NCBI GenBank assembly: GCA_003646995.1 | Contig: QMLZ01000073.1 | Span: 1-11,832 of the forward strand | Direction of reading: 5' to 3' | From: Deltaproteobacteria bacterium | GTDB taxonomy: Bacteria; Desulfobacterota; DSM-4660; Desulfatiglandales; Desulfatiglandaceae | DNA length: 11,832 nt | Part shown: piece after piece, positions 1 to 7,944 of the stretch | How positions within the stretch are numbered: position 1 is the first letter of the stretch | Layout of the letters: each line of letters opens with the position of its first letter | Made by a program: the position numbers and the translations under genes | Notes under the pieces: generated by a model | What the model was told of the DNA's origin: nothing | Seen by the model: only the letters and a program-made list of their open reading frames with translations | Databases searched by the model: none

Positions 1-3000
1 CGAGATGCGTACTTCGTCAATTCCCCCTTTTATGACATTAACACCCAGCCTTAGTTTCCCAGTTGATACTAAAATGGGCAAGTCTGTACACTCGCGCTCA
101 ATCTTAAGTTTTCCGTCATAAAAAAACTTAACGTCACTTCCATCGACAACCAAAGCAGCGTGGTGCCAATCTCTGAATATGCTGGTTGGAGACACAAGTA
201 TGCTAAGAAAATTGTCATTTTGTAAACTCATGTAGAAGCCTGCACTGTCCGGTGAGCCGAGCCAAATACCGTAATCAGGCTCAAATGGGTCTTCTCCTTT
301 ACCTAGTATTTCAATAACCCCATACTGCCAATCATAAACCAAGAACCATGCTTCCACCGTAAAAGAGCTCCCTACGTCAGCACCAATGCGCAGCTCATGG
401 TGATCCATAGCCGTAACCACATCCTCTGCCGATTGGAAAATGAGAAATTGTCCCAGACCGGATGTTTCCGACTCGGAGATCGAAAACGGGGCGCTGACAC
501 CCCATATATCAGCGTTATCTACGGAAACAACCCTTATCTGATACCCAAATCCCGGAGGCAATGGATACGAGATCAGCCAATCATACGCGCCGTCGTTTTC
601 AGCCTCATCATCTATCAAGTAAATTGGAAGGCCATCCTTAAAAAGTTCAATTCTTACTTTTCCTACCACTCCCTCTGTACTGACCCAACGGATCCCCACC
701 GCATACCTGTGGCGTGCTACTTGCCCATACACTGGGGACTCTATAACTATCGCAGGACCGGGGATATAAGAGACCTTGTCCAAATAGGCAGAATACCGTG
801 TCATAGAGTAGATCCACTTCAACTCGTGCTGTCCCTGGGGAACAGCCACCGCTTTGAAATTCCATTCCCTTGAAGGATACAATTGAGCCGTGAACTGTCC
901 GTCAGTGTATAGTTTCAGGGAATTTTCTTGATCTGTTTTCTTCCAGTAAAATGTCAAGATGCCAGGTCCTTCAATACTTGTGCTGATCCACGTTTCACCA
1001 TCAATAAATAAATTCCCGGACTTGGCCGCATCGCAGTCAAACAGGGCAAATTCCTTAGTCCCATACCACTCCGCGTCACCTCCTGTGCTCCAGGGCAAGG
1101 AGGTATTGTCAAGTACTTCAGCCAGTGGTATGGAATCCCTGCCGAGGTTATCTCCAAATTTTGATACGAAGGCATTATAATAGTTGTATCCGGGCGGAGG
1201 CCAACCCGCAAAAGCGCAGATACCAGTGGTTGGAAAGAGGCTGGAAAGGGTATAGCCGGTCAAGTAAAGATCATTGCTGTCTGAAATAGTAAGACTTCGC
1301 ACGTAATCGAAACCATACCCTCCAAAGAAAGTAGACTCGAAAAGACTATCGAGATCTGGTGACAACTTGGCTATGAAGCCATCGGGAGGTGATACTATAG
1401 AGGAATAATTATACGTAGGGTCAAACGCCCCTTCTGTTACGGGAAAATCACTCGAATTGGTTCTTCCTGCTATATAAATATTGCCATCGTTATCCACAGC
1501 AACAGTCCTTGCGTAGTCGTCGTTGCTGCCACCAAGAAAAGTCGAATATTTTAGCTCCTCAAGAGAAAGATCAAGCTTCGCGACAAATCCCTCTAAATGC
1601 CCATTATGGTGCGTACTGAACGCGCCTGGAGTGGTGGGGAAACCATAGCCAGCCCTGCCAACCACATAAATGCCATCGTTGCCCAACTCTGCAGAGTAGG
1701 CGTAATCGTCGTTGTATCCGCCAAGAGCAGTAGAAGCGACCAATGATTTGAGTTCACTATCCAAGCAAGAGACAAAACAATCTGACGTTAGGCTAGAAAA
1801 TGAAGTGTCGTAAGCACCCTGTGTGGCGGGGAAGTCACTGGATTTGGTCCTCCCTGCTACGTAAACATTCCCATTATCAGCAACAGTAACCACGTATGCC
1901 TCATCATCTCCGCTTCCACCTAAAAAGGTAGATGATTTCAATGTGCCAAGATCATTTCTTAGCCTTGCTACGAAGGTGTCGTCCTCTCCATTGAAAGAAG
2001 TGTCATAGGCTTGCGAGGTAGCAGGAAAATCCGATGATTCGGTTTGTCCTGCAACGTACACGTCTCCCGATGTCTTATCTAGGGCCAAGGTAATTGGGTA
2101 GGGCTTAGCAGCTTCGTTCCCACTACCACCCAGAAATGTCGAAGCCTTCAAGGCGCCAAGGTCATTTGAAAGTTTTGAGATAAAGCAGTCAGACGTACCC
2201 GGATTTCCATCAAATGTGGTGTCGAAGGCTCCCTCAGTTACGGGAAAGTTAGAGGACATTGTTTTTCCGCAGACAAAAACGGATCCATTATTGTCAATGC
2301 CCATAGAAAGGATGTCATCGTCAGAATCGCCTCCCAAGAAGGCTATTGCAAGTAGCTCGGTGAGATTTGAGTCAAATTTGCAAACAAAGCCATCTGATGA
2401 ACCTGAATGCTCAGTATTATAACCTCCCGTTACCGTTGGAAAATCTAGCGAGGTGGTGGAACCTGCTACATACACATTGCCTGATTGGTCAAGGGCGATA
2501 GCATATGCAAAATCATTTCCACTGCCACCAAGATAGGTGGAAGCCAGAAGCGGGTCTATCACTAATTCTTTTGATTTATCGTAAGGTCCAACTTTAAATC
2601 CGTAGGTGAGAGAGGTACAGGAGATAAGATATGAAGCTGGCACAGGTATTTTTTCGCCATCAACTATTTGATATGCCTTTGGTTTTGTAAAAATAACTTC
2701 TCCAGCTTGTGTTTGAACCTTTAGGCCTCCTTTCTTTTCCATGGAAACAGAACTTACACCAGTGAGTTTTACAGCAATATTTGAAGGGTCTGCACCAGGT
2801 TTAACATAAAATAGTTTTTCAATATTTCTGTTACTAGCGCGTAGCTTCACCTCAATGCCAGGGTATACCTCCCCCAAAGTCACAAGTTCATAAGTTTCCA
2901 GTCCTGTTATCCAGCGAGAAGGATCATTACCTATGAAATAATTTACGTTGCTTTCGCTTTTCTTTTCCCCCTTCACATTCGTTACCTTACCTCCGACAAA

Positions 3001-3309
3001 TCTTTCGCTAAAGGAGAAGACTTTTCGGCCTAGATCGTGGGTTCCTTTTGAAAGCTTATAAGCAACCTTCCCATCATTGGTCACAGATACGCTTCCACCA
3101 AAAGTCCTAGCGTAGAACTTAACTTTTTGGTCGTGCATCTGCCCCTTATTTTCGATGAAAGGAACCAAAACTGCTGTTATTCTTTTGATGGCCTCTTTTT
3201 GAGTGTTCTTAGTAGTATACTTGGTGGTCCCATAACAAACTGAAGGAAGGACGGAAAGAGAGGAAAGTAAACCTGTAAGCATAAAAAGTCGCAACGATTT
3301 TCTCAGCAT
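1..3309 (-). CDS. SBBP-repeat (beta-propeller) exported protein, 3' end beyond the window
   Basis: The minus-strand frame from ATG at 3309 is open for 1103 codons to the left edge with no stop, so the C-terminus is missing. A GGAGG seven bases upstream supports this start. Residues 1-27 form a signal peptide (MLRKS, a hydrophobic stretch, then VCYG). Residues about 50-250 match the domain that usually precedes SBBP repeats, with PFIENKGQM at 50-58 and later YPGIEVKL (DUF7948-like; name from memory). Seven SBBP repeats follow at about 256-700, each with a LGG(S)-x-DD block, a G-x-(V/I)YVAGRT strand and DFP. Residues about 744-848 resemble a jelly-roll domain (GPGILTFYWK). Residues about 852-943 are Ig-like, similar to Kre9/KNH domains. 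From about 956 a LamG/concanavalin-like fold ends in GIDEVRIS at the window edge. The protein is probably extracellular. Its ligand is unknown, and seven repeats would suit one seven-bladed propeller. Confidence 0.9.
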   Translation of the reverse strand, partial: MLRKSLRLFMLTGLLSSLSVLPSVCYGTTKYTTKNTQKEAIKRITAVLVPFIENKGQMHDQKVKFYARTFGGSVSVTNDGKVAYKLSKGTHDLGRKVFSFSERFVGGKVTNVKGEKKSESNVNYFIGNDPSRWITGLETYELVTLGEVYPGIEVKLRASNRNIEKLFYVKPGADPSNIAVKLTGVSSVSMEKKGGLKVQTQAGEVIFTKPKAYQIVDGEKIPVPASYLISCTSLTYGFKVGPYDKSKELVIDPLLASTYLGGSGNDFAYAIALDQSGNVYVAGSTTSLDFPTVTGGYNTEHSGSSDGFVCKFDSNLTELLAIAFLGGDSDDDILSMGIDNNGSVFVCGKTMSSNFPVTEGAFDTTFDGNPGTSDCFISKLSNDLGALKASTFLGGSGNEAAKPYPITLALDKTSGDVYVAGQTESSDFPATSQAYDTSFNGEDDTFVARLRNDLGTLKSSTFLGGSGDDEAYVVTVADNGNVYVAGRTKSSDFPATQGAYDTSFSSLTSDCFVSCLDSELKSLVASTALGGYNDDYAYSAELGNDGIYVVGRAGYGFPTTPGAFSTHHNGHLEGFVAKLDLSLEELKYSTFLGGSNDDYARTVAVDNDGNIYIAGRTNSSDFPVTEGAFDPTYNYSSIVSPPDGFIAKLSPDLDSLFESTFFGGYGFDYVRSLTISDSNDLYLTGYTLSSLFPTTGICAFAGWPPPGYNYYNAFVSKFGDNLGRDSIPLAEVLDNTSLPWSTGGDAEWYGTKEFALFDCDAAKSGNLFIDGETWISTSIEGPGILTFYWKKTDQENSLKLYTDGQFTAQLYPSREWNFKAVAVPQGQHELKWIYSMTRYSAYLDKVSYIPGPAIVIESPVYGQVARHRYAVGIRWVSTEGVVGKVRIELFKDGLPIYLIDDEAENDGAYDWLISYPLPPGFGYQIRVVSVDNADIWGVSAPFSISESETSGLGQFLIFQSAEDVVTAMDHHELRIGADVGSSFTVEAWFLVYDWQYGVIEILGKGEDPFEPDYGIWLGSPDSAGFYMSLQNDNFLSILVSPTSIFRDWHHAALVVDGSDVKFFYDGKLKIERECTDLPILVSTGKLRLGVNVIKGGIDEVRIS
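1190..2546 (-). repeat. Seven tandem SBBP-coding repeats
   Basis: Within the gene at 1-3309, seven units begin at about 2546, 2350, 2146, 1936, 1740, 1553 and 1337, with a period of roughly 190-215 bases. Each unit encodes a strand like STFLGGS, an acidic N/D-D-x-A turn, a strand like GNVYVAGRT, then SSDFP, and usually GA(F/Y)DT. The copies are diverged in DNA and protein, so this is an old protein-level repeat rather than a recent duplication. Unit 5 (STALGGYNDD) and unit 7 (STFFGGYGFD) are the most divergent by eye. Confidence 0.9.
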
Positions 3310-3316
3310 TGGTAAA

Positions 3317-3321
3317 CCTCC
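3317..3321 (-). promoter_or_regulatory. Ribosome binding site of the SBBP gene
   Basis: GGAGG on the minus strand lies seven bases upstream of the ATG at 3309. It fixes the start directly ahead of a clear signal peptide. Confidence 0.75.
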
Positions 3322-3428
3322 AATTTTCTGGGATCACTGTTCAAGGTTTGCCCGAGAAAAAATACAGTCATATGTTGAAGCTCGATAGCCAATTAATCTA
3401 ACATACCAGGATCCCTAATTTTTCAGCT

Positions 3429-3440
3429 ATCACCTCCTTC
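3429..3440 (-). promoter_or_regulatory. Orphan near-perfect Shine-Dalgarno sequence
   Basis: The minus strand reads AAGGAGGTGATA, which matches the complement of the usual 16S rRNA 3' tail over about 11 bases. No start codon at normal spacing opens a frame. The nearest ATG, about 27 bases on, meets a stop after two codons. It may be the relic start of a lost gene or a ribosome standby site. The match is seen; the role is inferred. Confidence 0.4.
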
Positions 3441-3490
3441 TTGAAGAAAGCTCTTGTCCTTTCCACGAAATGCGTCAGGCGTGCTACAGA

Positions 3491-3518
3491 CAAATTGGTT
3501 TTAATTCATTTCAATTTG
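3491..3518. repeat. AT-rich inverted repeat
   Basis: CAAATTG at 3491-3497 and CAATTTG at 3512-3518 form perfect seven-base arms around a 14-base loop. The location between a gene relic and the SBBP gene would fit a weak hairpin or an operator. There is no U-tract, so it is not a standard intrinsic terminator. It may be chance. Confidence 0.25.
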
Positions 3519-3599
3519 CCGTCTACGTACCTCGTGGTTCGTGTATCTTTGCCAATCTAAGCCTCTTGCAAACCACCTCTGGGTTTTAAATCTATAGTT

Positions 3600-3873
3600 T
3601 TATCGACACTCCAGACATCCTTGGTCCTCTGGGAAAAAGCGGAGATCCATCTCATTTACAAGCTCATCGAAGTCCAGGTCGCAACGGCATGGTGGAGCGC
3701 CGAGACAATCAAGAGGTTGAAAATCAGTTGCAAAAATACCAAGGTCCTCACCATCCACATCCCCGTCTGAACTCAGATCTGCCCAGCATGGGGGAATGCC
3801 TCCAGGATCTGTTGGATCAGATGGCGCTAAGAATATCCTTATGTTCGGCCTACCTCTATTAAGTCTGCAGTGC
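3600..3873 (-). pseudogene. Orphan dockerin-like (EF-hand) C-terminal fragment
   Basis: A minus-strand frame runs from just after an in-frame TGA to a TAA at 3600-3602, about 90 codons, with no ATG start. It encodes a proline-rich linker (APSDPTDPGGIPP), then CWADLSSDGDVDGEDLG, then IFATDF, then a second degenerate loop, CDLDFDELVNEMDLRFF. This is the two-loop plan of dockerin-type tails in secreted proteins: D-x-D/N-x-D-G-x-V-D-x-x-D-L followed by a hydrophobic helix. The first loop is intact, while the second has lost glycine and aspartate ligands. With no start codon and no upstream domain, it looks like the surviving tail of a decayed secreted protein. A non-ATG start or a distant frameshifted 5' portion cannot be excluded. 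Confidence 0.6.
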
Positions 3874-4240
3874 TGTCAATAGCAATATATCAGTAGCAGC
3901 TATATTGGCGCACTTCTGGCGATTCCTTGATTGATTAGATCTGAATCCCTAATCTGAATGCACTGGTCTTTTGGAAGTCTCCAACTCTTCATAGAAACCT
4001 AGTAGCGCGAAAATCTTGTTGCGCAAGAATGGTCGACACATGCTGCAAATTGACTAAGTACAACATAGCCCTCTCTCACAGGTTCAAAGAACGAATTCAA
4101 TACGCCAAGACTTTGTTGTCCCTTACCATCTCAAGCCGACCTCGCAAGCCAGTACGCTCTTGAGTCCCATCAGCCCTCTTCCTAATCCTTTCTTGCCCCT
4201 GGCGTCAATTATTAGCAGTCAGGAATGGAAACAGTCTACA
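3874..4240. other. Intergenic stretch with only short broken frames
   Basis: About 370 bases follow the glycoside hydrolase gene. On the minus strand I found only short frames broken by stops. One covers about 40 codons and ends in CATRFSRY and a stop. None has a recognisable motif or a plausible start. The region may be the decayed body of the gene whose tail remains at 3600-3873. No clear intrinsic terminator was seen after the stop at 4241. Confidence 0.4.
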
Positions 4241-6424
4241 TCAGTCTGTGTCATATACGTATATGTCATCTAAAGCGTTGGTTGTTGTCCCGTCGTTTGG
4301 ATCTAACCCTAATGAAATAAACCGGAAGTTCGTGAAGGACATATCTTTCTTTGCAGTTTCCAGAGTTTGCTCTTTTCCATCGACGAAAATTGACCACGAT
4401 CCACTAGATAAGTGGTAAACTCTCACTATATGGAAATTTTCATCCTGAGGAAAACCGCCTTTCGTTGTTTGGGCGAGTAATGTGTATTGCCCTTTTTCCA
4501 TTTTAAATACTATTACCCTTCCCTGGTACGAACCCACTGCGACAAAGTATCCATTTGCGGATTTTCCCCCAAAAGGATTATCGTACACAGTAGTGTCTAC
4601 CAATAGGCCTACGTTGATGGCGCCAACCCCATATTTATTCCTACTTCTGCTTCTAAATTCTATCATGAAGGAAGTCCCACTTATTTCCTGGTCTAGCTCC
4701 TTGTGGTGTCCCCCTAGTTGTGTACCATCACCTGCAGTGTAATAGCCTTCATAGACATATGCGGTATTTCCTTGCAAGCCATAGAAAAGGTCTTTAGCTG
4801 TCCACCCATTTAGACTATCTTCTAAAAACTCCTCTTGAAGCACGAGCACGGAGGCACATTGATTAAGATTTTGATCCGGGTCATAAATGGAAGGACAGTC
4901 GTCTACGTGGTCCGGCCACCCGTCCCTGTCCTCGTCCTCACCATAATACACGAAGTCAACTTCCATAGTATGATCGTCTGTTGCAACCGCACTATCTTTT
5001 TCTCGCCAAGTGTTAAAAATTATATGCTGAGGCAAAGAAGGTATGAACAGATCTGGGCGATCAGGACAGTAAGTCAATAACCTAACTTTTCTTCCGTCAT
5101 GGATCATGAAGAATTCTATTGACACAGGTTCCCACCTAAACCCATAGATATAAAAATTGTCTGTCGCGTTGAAGCCAGGAATTGTATCGGACTTATCCTC
5201 TATTATGTCTTCCCAACCACCAAATTCGTACCGGTTTTTAGTTCTTTGAATGTGTCCTGTGGTTAGGTCTATTTTCCACCCAATTCGGTTTGGCTTCTCT
5301 CTATACAGATAATTAGTCTCAGAATCATAGTCCCTCCAAACCATTATTTGAACTTCGTTAGGACGCCCGCTATAAATCTCAAAGTCGATTTCATGGTTGT
5401 CAGTCATACCAATTTTTTCATACTCATCAAGCTTCTCATTTCTATAAGTAAAGAATGCTGATATGATATTACCTTTAGGCAGGTTCTTATGAGGCGCAGC
5501 TTTGAATTTTGCTAAAAAGGTCCCGTACTGGAAAAACTTTCTGGTATCGGCCTCAGATGCTCCGTCTGGCCCAACAGTTTCTCTGCCGCTTGGATATGTA
5601 AGTTTTAAATATGAATATTCAGTCTTAATCAGATCCAACGAAGTACCACATAAATTATTGTGCTTAAGATCATCACTTCTCATATAGAAGCTCTCGTCTT
5701 TGCAAATGTCCTCATCAAATTCATCAGCGAACTCATTTATGATGTCTTCTGTAGTAACAGTGTACTCACTGAAATGAGAGGTGAGTATAGTAATTGTATT
5801 GGAAAGATTATCTTGGCCGATTTTAGGAATAATGTGCCATTCATCGTCTGAGGCTTCCCTAGCAAGCACAAAAAGCTTTTCCTCCTCCACCCCTGTCCCG
5901 TCGATGATACCGTCATTATCCGTGTCTGGATAAGGCACGAACAATTCAATCTCCTTTGAAAAGGTCACTCCGTCCGGCCCCAGTTTTACAACTGGCGCTA
6001 TAAGCAAGAAAGAGGACGAAGGGAACCCGTCACTGGATCCGTTTGAAACGGTAATGGGAACAGGCTGATCAACAGATTGCGGAGGTATCAACAACCTAGT
6101 TCCAACTATCTGACTTGTGGACTCTACGACTTCTATTGTCCCGCCATCTGATCCAATTTCTGTGGCAATTTCTGGAGGAAAGCAATTAGAACTGCCGAAT
6201 TCCGCAGAAAAAAATTGCAAATCATTTGAGTCTACGTCCCCATCGTGCGCAAAATCGGCAGCAAGATCATAATGTGGATCGCCCGCTTTCGAATCAAAGG
6301 CTGAAGCAAATAAAGCAAGATCGGCTCCGTCAAAATCGTTGTCATCATAAAATGAGGCATGTGCGTTGCCGGCGGAAAGAAATACTACTAAAAGAATAAG
6401 CAATGGCTTTACGAAATTATTCAT
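4241..6424 (-). CDS. Secreted multidomain glycoside hydrolase family 16 protein
   Basis: This complete 727-residue protein starts at ATG 6424 behind an AAGGTGG. Residues 1-23 are a signal peptide ending in AHA. Residues 26-78 form a dockerin-like pair of acidic loops (DDNDFDGADLALFASAF, then HDGDVDSNDLQFFSAEFG). Residues about 86-225 resemble a ZU5-type domain (GSDGGTIE, LLIPPQSV, KLGPDGVTFSK, SHFSEYTV). Residues about 232-495 form a GH16 jelly-roll, with FFQYGTFLAKFK, catalytic HEIDFEI (E345 nucleophile, D347, E349 acid/base), FYIYGFRWEP and PQHIIFNTW. A TSP3-like calcium loop (DEDRDGWPDHVDDCP) lies at about 496-512, and a LamG-like C-terminal domain follows. GH16 enzymes cleave beta-1,3 or beta-1,4 glucans or galactans. 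The E-x-D-x-E spacing is the lichenase/XTH type rather than E-x-D-x-x-E. The substrate cannot be told from sequence. It is probably active outside the cell. Confidence 0.9.
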   Translation of the reverse strand: MNNFVKPLLILLVVFLSAGNAHASFYDDNDFDGADLALFASAFDSKAGDPHYDLAADFAHDGDVDSNDLQFFSAEFGSSNCFPPEIATEIGSDGGTIEVVESTSQIVGTRLLIPPQSVDQPVPITVSNGSSDGFPSSSFLLIAPVVKLGPDGVTFSKEIELFVPYPDTDNDGIIDGTGVEEEKLFVLAREASDDEWHIIPKIGQDNLSNTITILTSHFSEYTVTTEDIINEFADEFDEDICKDESFYMRSDDLKHNNLCGTSLDLIKTEYSYLKLTYPSGRETVGPDGASEADTRKFFQYGTFLAKFKAAPHKNLPKGNIISAFFTYRNEKLDEYEKIGMTDNHEIDFEIYSGRPNEVQIMVWRDYDSETNYLYREKPNRIGWKIDLTTGHIQRTKNRYEFGGWEDIIEDKSDTIPGFNATDNFYIYGFRWEPVSIEFFMIHDGRKVRLLTYCPDRPDLFIPSLPQHIIFNTWREKDSAVATDDHTMEVDFVYYGEDEDRDGWPDHVDDCPSIYDPDQNLNQCASVLVLQEEFLEDSLNGWTAKDLFYGLQGNTAYVYEGYYTAGDGTQLGGHHKELDQEISGTSFMIEFRSRSRNKYGVGAINVGLLVDTTVYDNPFGGKSANGYFVAVGSYQGRVIVFKMEKGQYTLLAQTTKGGFPQDENFHIVRVYHLSSGSWSIFVDGKEQTLETAKKDMSFTNFRFISLGLDPNDGTTTNALDDIYVYDTD

Positions 6425-6431
6425 TAGCAGT

Positions 6432-6438
6432 CCACCTT
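6432..6438 (-). promoter_or_regulatory. Ribosome binding site of the GH16 gene
   Basis: AAGGTGG on the minus strand ends seven bases before the ATG at 6424. It supports this start, which places the signal peptide at the N-terminus. Confidence 0.65.
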
Positions 6439-6484
6439 GACAGGTTGGAAAACAGCGAGTCTTATCGAATAACCTAATTGTCTT

Positions 6485-6610
6485 TTAAGCCTCCTGCTCC
6501 ACCCTCCCAAAATCCTCCATAAAGAATTTGAGGCCTACGATATCAACAACCCCATTTCCATCTAAATCACGATCACAAAAATTATCTTCAGAGCAATCGT
6601 GCCTATCCCA
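6485..6610 (-). pseudogene. Short orphan dockerin-like fragment
   Basis: A minus-strand frame of about 41 codons, bounded by an in-frame TAA (6611-6613) and a TAA at 6485-6487, encodes CDRDLDGNGVVDIVGLKFFM followed by EDFGR. This is a well-formed EF-hand/dockerin loop and helix. It has no ATG before the loop. It lies just downstream of the gene ending at 6654 but in a different frame. It could be the former C-terminal module of that gene, cut off by a stop and a frameshift, or the relic of a lost neighbour. The motif is clear; the history is inferred. Confidence 0.6.
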
Positions 6611-6653
6611 TTATCTAACTTAGTCTTACGATGGCTGTGGCCTGCTCAACATC

Positions 6654-7763
6654 CTAAGGTTTAACAAAGACAATATATCCTTCTCCCCTAACTATTGGGA
6701 AATTGATACCGATGATGTTTTCGTTCTCATCAAACCCAGCGGCTTCATATGCGCCTTTTTGGGGTGAGAATCTTCGGATGCTGGTGACGGTGTCGCTTCC
6801 GTAATCTTCGAGTAGGTCGTAGGCGGTGTAGTTTTCAGGTGGGCAGGAAAATCCGACGAGGTTGAATCCTGGAACAAGTTCAGGTTCGGCGCATAGTATG
6901 GTATGAAATGTCACCGTCTTTTCTACCCTGGAATATACAACTAGCGCATCCCCGCCCTGCAAGATCACATCTTGAGGTGGTGTCTGCCCTGGCTTGAACA
7001 CGACAAACTTGCCCGTGTCCTTATCCAGGTAAAGAATTTGATCTATCTCTGAGGGATCTCCTAAGCCAGATACCCATGAGCTCAAATAGGGTACGTACGC
7101 GACCTCCGCAGGGATGGCCACAAGGTTCATCCCTGGATAGAGAGTAATTGTCGTTTCGGCAGGAAAGGAATTTGGATCCAGCGGGTTGCTCATTACAGAG
7201 ACCTCAGTTTCATTGTCGAAACCGTCTCCATCTGGATCTTCTTGTGAATCCAGAACGATAACTCCATCAGTACTGGCCTCATTGGTCACTATGTCTCCTG
7301 CAAAATTCCTGACCCTAACGGAAACGAAATATTTCTGATTAAGAGGAAGATTTAACCCGCCAAGAGTAACGTTGCCATTTGGCCCTATTTCTGCCTCAGT
7401 CCAGTCCAGCACATCGGTTTGGCCCGGGGAGGTGCCAATCGCCACCTCATACGTCAGGTCTCCATATTTCTCGTCATAGGTGGTCACAGTTATCTGCAAG
7501 GTGGTATTATCCAATGAGAAAAAACCTGTATCAGAGGCTTCCAGAGGCGGCAAGGTTGGCCCTTGAGAGGTTATGGAGAGCCGGTTGCCGATACTATCAT
7601 AAGAATATACGATGTTAAACAGGCTTTCATCGGATTCCTTTACTTGTATAATCCGATCAAAGTCGTCCTTGGTACAATGAATAGAAAGACCCAAAACATT
7701 AGAAGTCCAAAATAATGTTACAGTAATGGCTGCTAATATTATATTAATCCGATCACCTTTCAT
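6654..7763 (-). CDS. Secreted Fn3/TSP3 protein with an N-terminal YD-repeat stub
   Basis: The protein is 369 residues from ATG 7763, chosen because AGGGAG lies six bases upstream and the signal peptide (MKGDRINIILAAITVTLF, ending VLG at about 25) then starts at residue 1. Alternatives are the adjacent ATG at 7766 or a GTG at 7799, which has its own GGGAGG and adds 12 residues. Residues about 34-65 hold two degenerate YD units (FDRIIQVKE, YSYDSIGNRLSIT). Residues about 72-172 are fibronectin-III-like (ASDTGFFS, YEVAIGTSPGQTDV, YFVSVRVRNFAG). DPDGDGFDNETEV to DPNSFP (176-201) is a TSP3-type calcium loop. Residues about 208-285 and 298-369 are two related modules (YPGMNLVAIP and VPGFNLVGFS, each ending in a G-(D/E)-(A/G)-x-(V/I)-V strand). 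I do not recognise a function. Its position 180 bases after the RHS gene and the YD stub suggest a shared history with it. Confidence 0.85.
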   Translation of the reverse strand: MKGDRINIILAAITVTLFWTSNVLGLSIHCTKDDFDRIIQVKESDESLFNIVYSYDSIGNRLSITSQGPTLPPLEASDTGFFSLDNTTLQITVTTYDEKYGDLTYEVAIGTSPGQTDVLDWTEAEIGPNGNVTLGGLNLPLNQKYFVSVRVRNFAGDIVTNEASTDGVIVLDSQEDPDGDGFDNETEVSVMSNPLDPNSFPAETTITLYPGMNLVAIPAEVAYVPYLSSWVSGLGDPSEIDQILYLDKDTGKFVVFKPGQTPPQDVILQGGDALVVYSRVEKTVTFHTILCAEPELVPGFNLVGFSCPPENYTAYDLLEDYGSDTVTSIRRFSPQKGAYEAAGFDENENIIGINFPIVRGEGYIVFVKP

Positions 7764-7769
7764 CATAGA

Positions 7770-7775
7770 CTCCCT
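7770..7775 (-). promoter_or_regulatory. Ribosome binding site deciding the start at 7763
   Basis: AGGGAG on the minus strand is six bases from the ATG at 7763 but only three from the ATG at 7766, which favours the former. A competing GGGAGG lies eight bases ahead of the GTG at 7799. Confidence 0.5.
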
Positions 7776-7944
7776 GAGCTTTGAGAAAAAAGATTCCACT
7801 CACACCGCCTCCCTACTCTGCGGGCCGGCCTCATCTTTTCAGATATTAGTATTTCAAGGAAATCTGCAAGTTTTTTACCTATGGTACTACTCAGATTATC
7901 AAAATTGTGAGCAACCCTTTTCGTGCTTCGCGAGCTGTGGTTAA

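Larger units (their letters stand above)
3310..3599. other. Non-coding leader upstream of the SBBP gene
   Basis: This is about 290 bases without a supported gene. It holds the ribosome binding site of the SBBP gene, an orphan strong Shine-Dalgarno sequence (3429-3440) and an inverted repeat with seven-base arms (3491-3497 and 3512-3518). I could not pick out a convincing sigma-70 or sigma-54 promoter. The promoter of the SBBP gene is nevertheless expected here, because the preceding intact gene ends more than 900 bases away. Confidence 0.5.

Noticed and set aside
397..873. Plus-strand open frame of 158 codons
   Set aside because: It lies opposite the SBBP protein's Ig-like and jelly-roll domains, which read continuously on the minus strand.
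3330..3356. GGGCAAACC in the SBBP leader as a cyclic-di-GMP riboswitch
   Set aside because: Only this short string matches. The other conserved stretch of that riboswitch class (GGACGCAAAGC) and the paired stems are absent.
3880..4140. Possible transposase remnant
   Set aside because: Short frames here gave only vague resemblance and no DDE or helix-turn-helix motif. No terminal inverted repeats or target duplications were found.
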